34,137 nt of DNA, taken from positions 1 to 34,137 of the forward strand of contig NZ_JAFAGS010000170.1 of the NCBI RefSeq assembly GCF_019237635.1, written 5' to 3'. This stretch comes from Pluralibacter sp. Lineage in GTDB: Bacteria > Pseudomonadota > Gammaproteobacteria > Enterobacterales > Enterobacteriaceae. Below, piece after piece: positions 18,276 through 26,347 of the stretch. Below the pieces are notes generated by a model. That model did no database searches. It had not been told where the DNA came from and saw only the letters and a program-made list of their open reading frames with translations. Within the stretch, counting starts at the first letter, position 1, and every line of letters begins with the position of its first letter. The position numbers were made by a program, and so were the translations under genes.

Positions 18276-18579
18276 AGTTAATTCCAGATTTAATCCATGT
18301 CTGATCGTTGGGGTCATCGCCGAAAGGAGGGAGATAATACCAGTTACCATACTTAATATCGATATTCCCGGATTTTGATTGTGCCCATCCAGCCGCTCTC
18401 AATAGTATTTGTTCTGGTATCCCTGCTGCTGTACCTACAGCCCCGTAATTGAAATTCCCGAAATCAGCATACTTTCGATCTATTTGGGTTTTATAATCCC
18501 ATGGACCATGTAATCTCACCTGTTGATAAAACCATGCATACGTTAGAGCAGATGGTCCTTTGTGAAAGCGTGCTATCAT
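18253..18579 (-). CDS. Toxin-44 (Ntox44-like) T6SS effector domain, probably frameshifted at its 5' end
   Basis: This 108-residue reading frame carries the hallmarks of the polymorphic bacterial toxin 44 family: WFYQQVRLHGPWDYK, YADFGNFNYGAVGTAAGI, LLRAAGWAQ and FGDDPNDQTWIKSGINYAKRTGF. It lies directly behind an Hcp gene and overlaps a putative immunity gene, so it is most likely a T6SS cargo effector for killing competitors. The ATG at 18579 lacks a clear ribosome site. The natural start seems to be the ATG at 18664, two bases after the hcp stop, which opens a 29-codon segment in a different frame. The two frames would join if one base were lost or two gained near 18580, so the gene may be broken in this genome. 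The enzymatic activity of the family is not something I can assign from sequence. Confidence 0.62.
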   Translation of the reverse strand: MIARFHKGPSALTYAWFYQQVRLHGPWDYKTQIDRKYADFGNFNYGAVGTAAGIPEQILLRAAGWAQSKSGNIDIKYGNWYYLPPFGDDPNDQTWIKSGINYAKRTGF

Positions 18580-18664
18580 TTACAATAGATACGCCTTCAG
18601 GAACCCTCAGCGACTCTGGGTAAGCGGGAGGCGTTGGATGTACAGGTATTGTGGGATAGCGCAT
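18491..18664 (-). pseudogene. Displaced N-terminal segment of the toxin gene
   Basis: Reading from the ATG at 18664, two bases after the hcp stop, gives the Pro-rich stretch RYPTIPVHPTPPAYPESLRV followed by PEGVSIVN. The frame then enters the toxin region out of register and stops at 18491. The stretch up to codon 29 reads like a natural effector N-terminus; the rest is out-of-frame sequence. I interpret it as the true start of the toxin-44 gene separated by a frameshift close to 18580. Confidence 0.5.
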
Positions 18665-18666
18665 GA

Positions 18667-19149
18667 TTAACGCTCATCCCAACAGTCGGTAAATTGCAGA
18701 TTACCATCACAGTATTTCCAGGTGATCTTCGCATAGCGCAGCTCCACCAACTCAAGGTGGTTGTGCTTTTCTTTTGTAGGATCTTTAATATCGTGCATCA
18801 GAGGGGATACGGAAACTATTTTAACGGATTCAAGTAACATGTTGTAGTATTCTACTTCCTGTCCGGCATCATTTATAGTGTACCACTTGAACTCTGCAGA
18901 CATCAGGCATTGACCCGTCGAACAGGCTTTAAACAAGTATGGGGAGGATGAATCAAAATCTTTTTGAAAATGGACGGCCCCATGTTTTCTTGTGCCTGTT
19001 GCTTTTCCCGTAAAGGCGTCAGTAGGGAAGCTTAAGTTGTGCGAGAAGCCTGTAACCTCAATACTGCCTTCTCTATTTTTTACATCGACGGAGCCCTTGA
19101 TGTTAGCACCGCCATCATCTTTTAGAAACAAATAGGCTGGGATGGCCAT
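18667..19149 (-). CDS. hcp: Hcp, type VI secretion tube/effector carrier protein
   Basis: This 160-residue Hcp stacks as hexameric rings to form the inner tube of the T6SS and can carry effectors in its lumen. The start AIPAYLFLKDDGGANIKGSV and the segments REGSIEVTGFSHNL, KHNHLELVELRYAKITWKYCDGN are typical of enterobacterial Hcp. I chose the ATG at 19149, with GGAG eight bases upstream, rather than the frame extended four codons. No other T6SS structural genes are in the window, so this is an orphan hcp-effector-immunity island that would rely on a main cluster elsewhere. Confidence 0.93.
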   Translation of the reverse strand: MAIPAYLFLKDDGGANIKGSVDVKNREGSIEVTGFSHNLSFPTDAFTGKATGTRKHGAVHFQKDFDSSSPYLFKACSTGQCLMSAEFKWYTINDAGQEVEYYNMLLESVKIVSVSPLMHDIKDPTKEKHNHLELVELRYAKITWKYCDGNLQFTDCWDER

Positions 19150-19628
19150 AAAACACTCCATGTAGTCATAAAAGTAAAGTCAACATTACTCCTCTGCGTT
19201 TTGGTAATATGTAATATTCTGTTTTAAATAATAAATAATTATAATGCCAAGGATATATTTAATGGTTTTTTATTAATTTTTTGGATGTGTTTGAATTGTC
19301 CGTTGGGTAGTGAAATGAATTACACGAATATCCAATGTTTATCATATCTACTTCCTGGTTTAAACGTGAACGCAGGTTGGGCTTACACCTTAGGCTGGGG
19401 GATGTGTGTGTTAGTAGACCATCTGAAAACACCTTTTATGGTACGAGGAAGCTGGCTTATATCTGCTTGTTATCAGACATTTTTTCTCTTGTAAGGGTGA
19501 AAAAAACCTGACTGAGAATAACAATAAAGTGTAGAAATAAACGGCATGAAGCACGGAATGCTACGAAGGTAAGCAGGGTGTTAGTATATTTTGTGACCAG
19601 TTCAAATTTTACACATGAGGTTGACGTG
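19150..19628. other. AT-rich intergenic region upstream of hcp
   Basis: About 480 AT-rich bases separate divergent hcp and a small plus-strand gene. A 69-codon frame at 19285-19494 lacks a ribosome site and recognisable sequence, so I do not call it. The low GC compared with the scs and beta-barrel genes on either side fits inserted DNA. Promoters for hcp are probably here, but I cannot pinpoint one. Confidence 0.45.
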
Positions 19629-19817
19629 ATGGACGATGCTGTACTGCACTCCGCAGGGTTAGACGAATTGCTGAGAACGCACCTGGACAGACATTTGCAG
19701 GGCGAGATTCCCTATCTGCGGGCACTGGAATTAGCCGTGGTGGAACTTAGCCGGGAAAACCGGGATATGAAAGCGCGACTGCTCGAGTATTACAACGTGC
19801 AGGCTGGCGGACATTAA
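19629..19817 (+). CDS. Small acidic helical protein of unknown function
   Basis: This 62-residue protein is DDAVLHSAGLDELLRTHLDR followed by a helix with regular Leu/Ala/Glu spacing (YLRALELAVVELSRENRDMKARLLEYYNV). It is probably a short coiled coil. A GAGG site lies 11 bases upstream of the ATG at 19629; the frame could extend to 19578, but that part is AT-rich and non-coding in appearance. Function is not recognised. A strong hairpin follows. Confidence 0.55.
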   Translation: MDDAVLHSAGLDELLRTHLDRHLQGEIPYLRALELAVVELSRENRDMKARLLEYYNVQAGGH

Positions 19818-19833
19818 TACCATTACTGTTATT

Positions 19834-19856
19834 GGCAAGGGCGGGATGCCCTTGCC
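19834..19856. terminator. Hairpin between convergent small protein and beta-barrel genes
   Basis: GGCAAGGGC (19834-19842) and GCCCTTGCC (19848-19856) form a perfect nine-base stem with a five-base loop. It sits between two convergent genes and could serve both directions, although neither side has a strong T tract. Confidence 0.5.
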
Positions 19857-19882
19857 GACCTCTCACTCAATACCGGGTATTT

Positions 19883-20968
19883 TCAGAAGCTGTAACCCAT
19901 TTTCAGGTAGATACCCGAGTTGTTATCTTTACCCATGGCATATTCGAGGTTGGCGACGATACCGGCTTCCGGTTTAAGCACATACTGGATACCAGCGCCC
20001 CAGGCGGGATAGACGTTTTCGCGATCGCCACATGCCAGCTTCTCGCCGTTGACCGAGTCGCCATACAGACAGGCGACGCCGACAAACAAGGTTGCCGTCC
20101 AGCGTTCCGCCAGCTGGTAGCGTTCCTCAACTTCTACGGATGACATATTCTGCGCCAGGTATTCACCTGGGGTATAGCCGCGAAGATACACCGGAGAGTA
20201 GGCGCCAACCGGCGCGTCGCTGGAGAACTGGTGGCGGCTGCGTACTGCCAGCACGTTGCCTGCCCCGTGCTGCCAGTAGCCACGGTAGTCGATGCGGTAA
20301 ATATCGAAGTCCTGCTGCCCGCCCCAGGCGTCCAGATAGGCCATATTGTTCAGGTTGAGGTACCAGCCTTTGGTCGCCTTGAAGTCGCTATCGCGGGAGT
20401 CATGCATCACAACCGCGCCGACGCCGCCGGATTTGTAACCCACCAGCCCCATTTCATCAAGGATATCGCTGGTTACCGGGTCCTGTCCCTGGAGCTCATA
20501 ATTGGAAGAGGCCGCCTGCGCGCCGATAAACCAGTCGCCTTCCACGCGATAGAGGTAGCGGAAGAACGCGAAGCTGTAGTTGTCGTTTGTCGCCAGCGAC
20601 TGGCCGGAGCCGAGGTAGTTTTCGTAATCGTTATTGATATTCCCCACCATTGCGCCACCGATTATTCGGTGGCGATCCTCACCGAAGGAGGTTTTGGCAA
20701 ACACGTTGGCGATAAGCGACTCCGAGGTGGTGTATTTGGCCGAAACGCCAAACATTGAGGGGCGCGACTTTTCGTCGAATTGGTGCATGTAACCCACCAT
20801 CAGCCCTCCCGCCGTATCCAGCTTTGGGCTGGAGCTTAATAAAGGAACAAACAGCCAGGGCGACGGCGCTTTCTTTTCCTCGTCATTGGTGGTTTCCGTC
20901 CCGGCAGCGGCCGGAAGCGGCATAGCGATGAGGGTAAGCGCGACAGTCAGGCTGAGCGCAAGAATCAT
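19883..20968 (-). CDS. BamA/TamA-like outer-membrane beta-barrel protein
   Basis: This 361-residue outer-membrane protein of the bacterial surface antigen family has a signal peptide (ILALSLTVALTLIAMPLPAAAG) but no POTRA domains. It consists essentially of a barrel with amphipathic strands, many aromatics and a C-terminal Phe (YLKMGYSF) that fits the BAM signal. A YSPVYLRGYTPGEY segment resembles the barrel-lumen RGY/F motif of this family. The start is taken as the ATG at 20968; the frame stays open to 21166 but that extension overlaps a 40-codon gene in another frame. Role and substrate are unknown. Confidence 0.8.
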   Translation of the reverse strand: MILALSLTVALTLIAMPLPAAAGTETTNDEEKKAPSPWLFVPLLSSSPKLDTAGGLMVGYMHQFDEKSRPSMFGVSAKYTTSESLIANVFAKTSFGEDRHRIIGGAMVGNINNDYENYLGSGQSLATNDNYSFAFFRYLYRVEGDWFIGAQAASSNYELQGQDPVTSDILDEMGLVGYKSGGVGAVVMHDSRDSDFKATKGWYLNLNNMAYLDAWGGQQDFDIYRIDYRGYWQHGAGNVLAVRSRHQFSSDAPVGAYSPVYLRGYTPGEYLAQNMSSVEVEERYQLAERWTATLFVGVACLYGDSVNGEKLACGDRENVYPAWGAGIQYVLKPEAGIVANLEYAMGKDNNSGIYLKMGYSF

Positions 20969-21012
20969 GGTGGATATCAAAAGCAGAGGCTCCGCAGAAA
21001 ATGAACGAGAGG

Positions 21013-21135
21013 TTACTGGTCGCGCCGCAGGCCGCGTCGGATGGCATACAGCACCGATAACCCGGCAACGGAGGTCACGAACAGGGTGATAAATATTGCG
21101 TCGGCAATCAGCCAGTAATCCTCGGTGTTGAACAT
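21013..21135 (-). CDS. 40-residue single-span membrane protein
   Basis: The translation begins FNTEDYWLIADAIFITLFVT, continues through a hydrophobic stretch (AGLSVLYAI) and ends in RRGLRRDQ. This gives a short acidic N-terminus, one membrane helix and an Arg-rich end, a normal topology for a small inner-membrane protein. A GGGA lies about 11 bases before the ATG at 21135. It ends 44 bases upstream of the beta-barrel gene, on the same strand, so the two may be co-transcribed. I do not recognise the family. The frame is short enough that gene finders often miss it. Confidence 0.55.
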   Translation of the reverse strand: MFNTEDYWLIADAIFITLFVTSVAGLSVLYAIRRGLRRDQ

Positions 21136-21353
21136 GCTCAGGTCCCATAACAATAAACCCGCGCATTTTGCATGGGTTTATCCGCGAGTTCTTGCGCTTT
21201 GGGTGCTAATGGACAATGAATTGTTTAGCTATTCTTTTTGATTATTTGTGCAGGCATTTTGCCGCGAGAATGAGAGGTAAGAGACATTTTACGGCCCGGC
21301 GGCGTGATACCTGTAAAGGTGAACCACCCATTTCAACACGGAGAGTTAACACC

Positions 21354-21560
21354 ATGTCAGATTCTCGCACGCTACCAAAATTCGACAGCAGCACATCATT
21401 TACCGGGCTGGATTTTCTTGCCCGCAGCCTGATCAGGATGGAGCAAAATGGCACGCGCCTCGAACCCGGTGATATGGCAGGCAACATGACCGATGAGCAA
21501 AAGGAGATTTTTATGGCGCGGGTCGCATTTCATCGGGATTGCCTGAGCCATAAAAAATAG
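21354..21560 (+). CDS. Small cytoplasmic protein of unknown function
   Basis: This 68-residue protein starts SDSRTLPKFDSSTSFTGLDF and continues with LARSLIRMEQNGTRLEPGDMAGNMTDEQKEIFMARVAFHRDCLSHKK. It has no signal peptide or membrane segment. The ATG at 21354 is preceded by GGAGAG, a strong ribosome site, which favours it over the longer frame from 21216. It is divergent from the 40-residue membrane protein. Function is not recognised. Two hairpins follow. Confidence 0.65.
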   Translation: MSDSRTLPKFDSSTSFTGLDFLARSLIRMEQNGTRLEPGDMAGNMTDEQKEIFMARVAFHRDCLSHKK

Positions 21561-21610
21561 GTTGTTATCCGGGGGGCAAAATCCCCATAAGGTAAAGCGG
21601 TTACCGTAAA

Positions 21611-21646
21611 GCCAAAGGGCCGGAGATTTCTCTCCAGCCCTTTGGC
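21611..21646. repeat. Long near-perfect hairpin downstream of the 68-residue gene
   Basis: GCCAAAGGGC (21611-21620) pairs with GCCCTTTGGC (21637-21646). An inner GGAGA/TCTCC stem, one C-A mismatch and a TTTC loop complete it. It has no T tract on the plus strand. It could be a 3'-end stabiliser or a REP-like element. A smaller GGGG/CCCC hairpin (about 21567-21590) precedes it. Confidence 0.5.
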
Positions 21647-21715
21647 CGGCGCTGTGGCACTGTCAGACGGATATTTCCCGACGCTCAAGTCTGGTTGGAA
21701 AGCAGGTAATATGAA

Positions 21716-22837
21716 TTAGTCATGTTTTCCGACATGAGGTTTAAAGTAACCGATTCCAATCGTCTGTCTGAAGCGCCATGGTTGCCATTGCGGCCACAAA
21801 ATTTCAGCAATCATCGCGATCGCTATCCAGCGGAACCAGGTCGCGAAAGTATTGCTCAGGCCCTGTGGTTCTTTGTAGCCTTTTACCCAACCATCATACC
21901 CTCTCTCCCCAAGCAGAGTATCCGGGAAACCTCCGTCGGGGTTCTGGAAATCAAGGAGTTCAATCAGCATATTGCGTAGCCAGAATTCAATTTCATCGCG
22001 GCGGTGAGGACATCGTGAATGCCCATGCGCCAGAATATCGATGATATCAACATCAATACAGCTGCTGCGTATGGCGATCGGCTGTTCCAGGCAGCGGCTC
22101 ATTGACTGGTTGAAGTGGGGAATCTCTTCATTCATGGCATAAAAGAGATGCAGATTATGTGTGGCACCACAAAGCGCAAAGAGCAGGGCTTCCTGGCTGA
22201 ACTGCTGCCCCGGACCCCAGAATCCTGAGTAGGGTTCGCTTTGTTGATTGTGCCAGAAGATCATGTCCTGTAATCGTTGGCTTGCAGGACCGTCAGGGTT
22301 CCGCTGCTGCTCTAGTAAAAGAAAGCTGCCGAGATTTACAATATTATTACCTTCCAGCCAGGGATCGCGCATATCGCGCTGACCCAACCATGCCCGGAAA
22401 TACAGAGGATCGAGAAACGGTGTCAGAAACGGGAGATTAAGAGAATCCAGTTGGTCTAACGCTTCTAATGCTCCCATGCAGTAGTTTGTCGCATGGAAGC
22501 GCATATACTGGCGAGTTTCCTCAATATTTGAACGCTTCCATGTGTCACTCCACTGCAATCCTGGCAACAGGAAATAACCATCTTCCTGCTGGTGACTTAA
22601 AATCCAGTCGGCCAGTAACTCTTTTTCTTCAATATGATCGCCTAATAATACCCGCGCCAGCGTTCCATCATAGGTGCCTGATAACAGCATCTGTGGCCAT
22701 GATTCTGGTTGATGGTAGTGACTGACACGCAATACTCCAGGCGTGGCTCCAGGAACCTTCATACTATTAAGCCAGTTAATACTGTTTTCTTTTGCTTCAA
22801 GAATGCGCTCTTGTAAAAGATTGTCTGTCAATTTCAT
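21716..22837 (-). CDS. Alpha/alpha-toroid protein in a glucuronide-use locus
   Basis: This 373-residue cytoplasmic protein without signal peptide contains repeated helical units with QQEDGYF-like (about 93-100) and NPDGGFPDTL (about 314) turns. These are typical of alpha/alpha-toroid folds, as in glycoside hydrolases, polysaccharide lyases and terpene cyclases. Asp and Trp/Tyr residues are abundant (GFWGPGQQF, DPWLEGNNIVNLG), as expected for a sugar-binding groove. It lies 47 bases downstream of the hexuronate-type transporter and is probably in its operon. I infer a role in hydrolysing or processing the imported glycoside, but the family is not recognised and the reaction is unknown. Confidence 0.62.
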   Translation of the reverse strand: MKLTDNLLQERILEAKENSINWLNSMKVPGATPGVLRVSHYHQPESWPQMLLSGTYDGTLARVLLGDHIEEKELLADWILSHQQEDGYFLLPGLQWSDTWKRSNIEETRQYMRFHATNYCMGALEALDQLDSLNLPFLTPFLDPLYFRAWLGQRDMRDPWLEGNNIVNLGSFLLLEQQRNPDGPASQRLQDMIFWHNQQSEPYSGFWGPGQQFSQEALLFALCGATHNLHLFYAMNEEIPHFNQSMSRCLEQPIAIRSSCIDVDIIDILAHGHSRCPHRRDEIEFWLRNMLIELLDFQNPDGGFPDTLLGERGYDGWVKGYKEPQGLSNTFATWFRWIAIAMIAEILWPQWQPWRFRQTIGIGYFKPHVGKHD

Positions 22838-22884
22838 GGAGTGACCTTTTTAATTTGATTTTTGTTTAGCATGAGCCCTGGTAT

Positions 22885-24192
22885 TTATAATTTTGCTGCC
22901 GACATTGTGGGGGTCAAAAAATGCATGATGATAAAGCCAAGCAGATAGGCGAAACCACCCATAAGAAAGATTGACCAATAGCTTCCTGTCGCCTGTAAAA
23001 TATGACCGGTGGCCTGAGTAAACAGAATTGAACCCATTGAGCCAATTAAGCAGCCAATACCTACAACAGCGCCAACGGCCTCTTTCGGGAACATATCAGA
23101 TACGCTGGTATAGAGATTGACAGACCAGCCCTGATGCGCGGCTACCGCGATACCGATAAGTGCGACAGCCAGCCACAGATTAGAGACGTTAGAGACAAGT
23201 AAGATAGGCAAAACACAGGTAGCGCACAACAAGAGCGTCAGCTTACGCGCTTTGTTGACAGCGACTCCCCGGTTGATCAGCCATGCTGGAAGGTAACCCC
23301 CAGCCAGTCCTCCGACAGTGGCCAGAATATTGATCAATACCAGGGGTGTTGCCATGTGCGCCATATCGATGCCGCGAGCGTCATGCAACCACTTCGGTAA
23401 CCAGAACAGGAAGAACCAGAAGATAGGGTCTGTAAGAAATTTACATAAAGCAAAGGCCCAGGTCTGGCGATATTTTAATAACCCAATCCAGCTGATTTTA
23501 TGCGGTACTGCGGTAGTAGCGTCAGCATCTTCATCCTGATGGATCCAATGTAATTCTTCCTGATTCACTTTTTTAACTTTACCCGGTTTGCCGTATAAGA
23601 ACAGCCAGAACACAATCCAGATAAAGCCGACCGCACCTGTAACAACAAACGCCTCGCGCCAACCCCACTGTAAGGCAATCCAGGGGATGATAATCGGTGC
23701 GAAAATATTACCCACATTTGAACCAGAGTTAAAAATACCGGTAGCAAAAGCACGTTCTCGTTTCGGAAACCATTCTGCCGCAACCTTTACCGCCGATGGA
23801 AAGTTAGCACTTTCGCCAACCCCCAGAAGAACCCTGGCATAAATAAATCCGGTTACTGTACTAACCGCACCATGAGCCATTGCCGCCAGACTCCATATTG
23901 CCAGCGCGACAGGCAAAATCAGCCGGGCGCCATAAACATCGACAATTCGACCACAAATTAATAACCCGACAGCATAGGCAGCCTGAAAGGCCGTGACAAT
24001 ATTACCATATTCAATTTCTGTCCAGCCGATATCTTTTTGTAGCATTGGGGCTAATAGCCCTAAAATAGAACGGTCAAGGTTATTAATAGTGACGGAAAAA
24101 AAGAGCAGGGCGCATATTGTCCATCGATAGCGACTCCTGGCCATCTGTGGTTTTGTTATGTGTGCGTTAATGTCTTGCTGTAGCTGACTCAT
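22885..24192 (-). CDS. MFS transporter, anion:cation symporter (hexuronate/glucarate type)
   Basis: This 435-residue, 12-helix major facilitator protein resembles ExuT and GudP. The first helix has NNLDRSILGL, the loop 2-3 motif is GRIVDVYGARL, and AAEWFPKRERAFATGIFNSGSNVG is characteristic of the anion:cation symporter family, which carries glucuronate, galacturonate and related acids. A GGAG site precedes the ATG at 24192. It is divergent from the beta-glucuronidase and upstream of the toroid protein. I infer import of a glucuronide or hexuronate; the exact substrate is not readable from sequence. Confidence 0.85.
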   Translation of the reverse strand: MSQLQQDINAHITKPQMARSRYRWTICALLFFSVTINNLDRSILGLLAPMLQKDIGWTEIEYGNIVTAFQAAYAVGLLICGRIVDVYGARLILPVALAIWSLAAMAHGAVSTVTGFIYARVLLGVGESANFPSAVKVAAEWFPKRERAFATGIFNSGSNVGNIFAPIIIPWIALQWGWREAFVVTGAVGFIWIVFWLFLYGKPGKVKKVNQEELHWIHQDEDADATTAVPHKISWIGLLKYRQTWAFALCKFLTDPIFWFFLFWLPKWLHDARGIDMAHMATPLVLINILATVGGLAGGYLPAWLINRGVAVNKARKLTLLLCATCVLPILLVSNVSNLWLAVALIGIAVAAHQGWSVNLYTSVSDMFPKEAVGAVVGIGCLIGSMGSILFTQATGHILQATGSYWSIFLMGGFAYLLGFIIMHFLTPTMSAAKL

Positions 24193-24352
24193 CGTATTTA
24201 TTCTCCATGTTATTGTCATACAGAATGCGATTTTTATGCCGCTACAGTGTATGGGGCTGTTGCTAAAAAAGAGAATGACAGAAAATTAAAATGAGATCTT
24301 AACGTTCGTTCTGTTTTTATTTGTTATCTATGTCACATTCATTGATGTTTAA

Positions 24353-24368
24353 TGTGATGCAGATCACC
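24353..24368. promoter_or_regulatory. CRP binding site in the divergent glucuronide-locus promoter
   Basis: TGTGA-TGCAGA-TCACC matches the CRP consensus TGTGA-N6-TCACA in all but the last base. It lies about 160 bases from the transporter start and 174 from the glucuronidase start, so it could activate both directions. No dedicated regulator gene lies in the cluster. Confidence 0.7.
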
Positions 24369-24384
24369 AAGGTTAAAATAAAAT

Positions 24385-24400
24385 TGTGACGTAGCTCATC
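24385..24400. promoter_or_regulatory. Possible second, weaker CRP site
   Basis: TGTGA-CGTAGC-TCATC has one perfect half-site and one degraded half-site. It is centred 32 bases from the stronger site, roughly three helical turns. Confidence 0.35.
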
Positions 24401-24541
24401 TCTCAATGGTGGGTGTTTTTGAATTGCATCACAGTTTTAATTTATTTGGTGTCTTCTGTTGCTCCTGCGTCCACCACTTTTTATCTTCAGCAGATTCATA
24501 TCCGCTATTCTTCGCAAAACTTTTCTTTGAGAGGAACTTTC

Positions 24542-26347
24542 ATGCTGGAGAAATCTGATTTAGCTGAGAATGCGGTTGAGTGTCTGCATAACGAACACTA
24601 CGATCGCCCCTATAATTTGCAAAACCTCAACCATCAGACGCTGCTTTTTACTGGCGGGCGGAAAGGGGAAAGTCTGAGCGGTGACTGGCGTTTCACTCTT
24701 GATCTTCATGATACAGGACTGAGACAGAAGTGGTTCTTAATGCAAAAGCAAGACGCCGAGACACGCCGGGACCCGTACGACTATGATCCTTATGCAGGTA
24801 CAACCGTCCCTGTTCCTGGTTGCTGGCAGATGCTTAACGATAAATGGTTCTATTTTGAAGGAAGCGCATGGTACACCCGCGAAATTGATTATGTTATGCA
24901 GGAGCCGGATGAGCGTGTTTTTTTACGCATTGGGGCTGCGAACTATGACTGCAAAATATTCCTCAATCATCGTTTTATTGGCAATCACTATGGTGGTTCA
25001 ACCCCTTTCTGTGCCGAGTTAACGGCAGAGCTACAAACGGGGAATAATGTGTTAATGATCTGTGTGAATAATACACGGACGACAGACCGGCTCCCTTTGC
25101 GAAATAATGACTGGTTTAACTATGGCGGGATTTATCGTGAGATAGCGCTTATCCGAACGCCTCAAAGCTACATTCATGATTTGTTCGTTTATCTTGTCCC
25201 TGACGGAAACTATAACCGTGTTGCGGTGAAAATTGCCATTGACGGGGCGGCGACAGACGTCGAGATTTCGATAGCTGAACTCGGTATCAACCAGACAATA
25301 CCGGTTGTGGAGGGGCAGGCTGAAGCCATTTTTTCCGTTCAGCCAGAGCTGTGGTCGCCTGAAAACCCTAAATTATATAAAGTCAGGGCGTCGCTTGGGC
25401 GCGATAGCGTGGAAGACGATATCGGGTTTCGTCAAATCGAGGTGGTGGGGACCGATATCCGTCTGAATGGAAAATCGCTTTACCTGCGTGGCGTCAACTG
25501 CCATGAAGACGATTTACTTGTAGGCAAAATGACGAGTGAAGATGATATCCGCCGTCGTTTCCGCGATGCCAGGGCGTTGAACTGCAATTATTTACGTCTT
25601 GCGCATTATCCCCACCACGAACTGGTGGCGCGTATTGCGGATGAAGAAGGGGTGCTACTTTGGGAAGAAATCCCTAACTATTGGGCGATCGATTTTAGCA
25701 ACCCCGCGACTCAGCGTGATGCGCATAACCAACTGATGGAACTTATTATCCGTGACCGAAACCGTGCCAGCGTAATTATCTGGTCGGTTGGTAATGAGAA
25801 TGCGGATACTGATGAACGTTTGCAGTTTATGACATCGTTAGTTAATGCCGCCCGGCAGGCCGACCCCAGCCGTTTGATATCTGCAGCCTGCCTGGTCAAT
25901 CACGCTAAAATGAAGATTGAAGACAGGCTGGCAGAGTTTCTCGATATCATCGGGTTGAATGAATATTACGGGTGGTACGAAGAGAATTTCGACGATTTGA
26001 TTGTACTGGGGGAAAATTCATCACCGACCAAACCCGTGGTTATTACGGAGACCGGGGCGGAAGGCGTACTTGGCGAACATGCACCTAAAACCGGGCCGTT
26101 TTCTGAGCATTACATGGCGGAAGTTTACCGTAAACAAACGGCCTATCTGCCCCGGCTGACTTATGTTCGCGGTTTCACCCCCTGGCTGTTGTACGACTAT
26201 CGTACAGAGCGTAGGCAAAATCCCTATCAACAGGGGCTGAACTGCAAAGGGTTAATTGCGGCAGATAAGCTTACCCGCAAAGCGGCTTTTTACATCTTGC
26301 GGGATTTTTATCAGCAACTCAAAGAAACAGAGTCATCGTCCGACTAG
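24542..26347 (+). CDS. Beta-glucuronidase (glycoside hydrolase family 2)
   Basis: This 601-residue cytoplasmic hydrolase has the three GH2 domains: sugar-binding sandwich (about 1-180), immunoglobulin-like domain (about 180-275) and TIM barrel. The acid/base is Glu419 in WSVGNE, and the nucleophile is Glu503 in VVITETGAEG. LNEYYGWYEE matches the active-site loop of E. coli UidA. The N-x-K signature that binds the glucuronate carboxylate is present as Asn567-Cys-Lys569, almost exactly where UidA has it, so beta-glucuronidase is favoured over beta-galactosidase. Sequence identity to UidA is only moderate, so the aglycone preference may differ. I chose the ATG at 24542 (GAGAGGAA site); the longer frame is AT-rich non-coding sequence. 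Its stop shares the CTAG with the opposite gene. Confidence 0.9.
   Translation: MLEKSDLAENAVECLHNEHYDRPYNLQNLNHQTLLFTGGRKGESLSGDWRFTLDLHDTGLRQKWFLMQKQDAETRRDPYDYDPYAGTTVPVPGCWQMLNDKWFYFEGSAWYTREIDYVMQEPDERVFLRIGAANYDCKIFLNHRFIGNHYGGSTPFCAELTAELQTGNNVLMICVNNTRTTDRLPLRNNDWFNYGGIYREIALIRTPQSYIHDLFVYLVPDGNYNRVAVKIAIDGAATDVEISIAELGINQTIPVVEGQAEAIFSVQPELWSPENPKLYKVRASLGRDSVEDDIGFRQIEVVGTDIRLNGKSLYLRGVNCHEDDLLVGKMTSEDDIRRRFRDARALNCNYLRLAHYPHHELVARIADEEGVLLWEEIPNYWAIDFSNPATQRDAHNQLMELIIRDRNRASVIIWSVGNENADTDERLQFMTSLVNAARQADPSRLISAACLVNHAKMKIEDRLAEFLDIIGLNEYYGWYEENFDDLIVLGENSSPTKPVVITETGAEGVLGEHAPKTGPFSEHYMAEVYRKQTAYLPRLTYVRGFTPWLLYDYRTERRQNPYQQGLNCKGLIAADKLTRKAAFYILRDFYQQLKETESSSD

Noticed and set aside
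19285-19494. 69-codon plus-strand frame upstream of hcp
   Set aside because: No ribosome site, no recognisable sequence, AT-rich surroundings; treated as chance.
20969-21166. N-terminal extension of the outer-membrane barrel protein
   Set aside because: It would place about 66 residues before a clear signal peptide and overlaps a better small gene in another frame.
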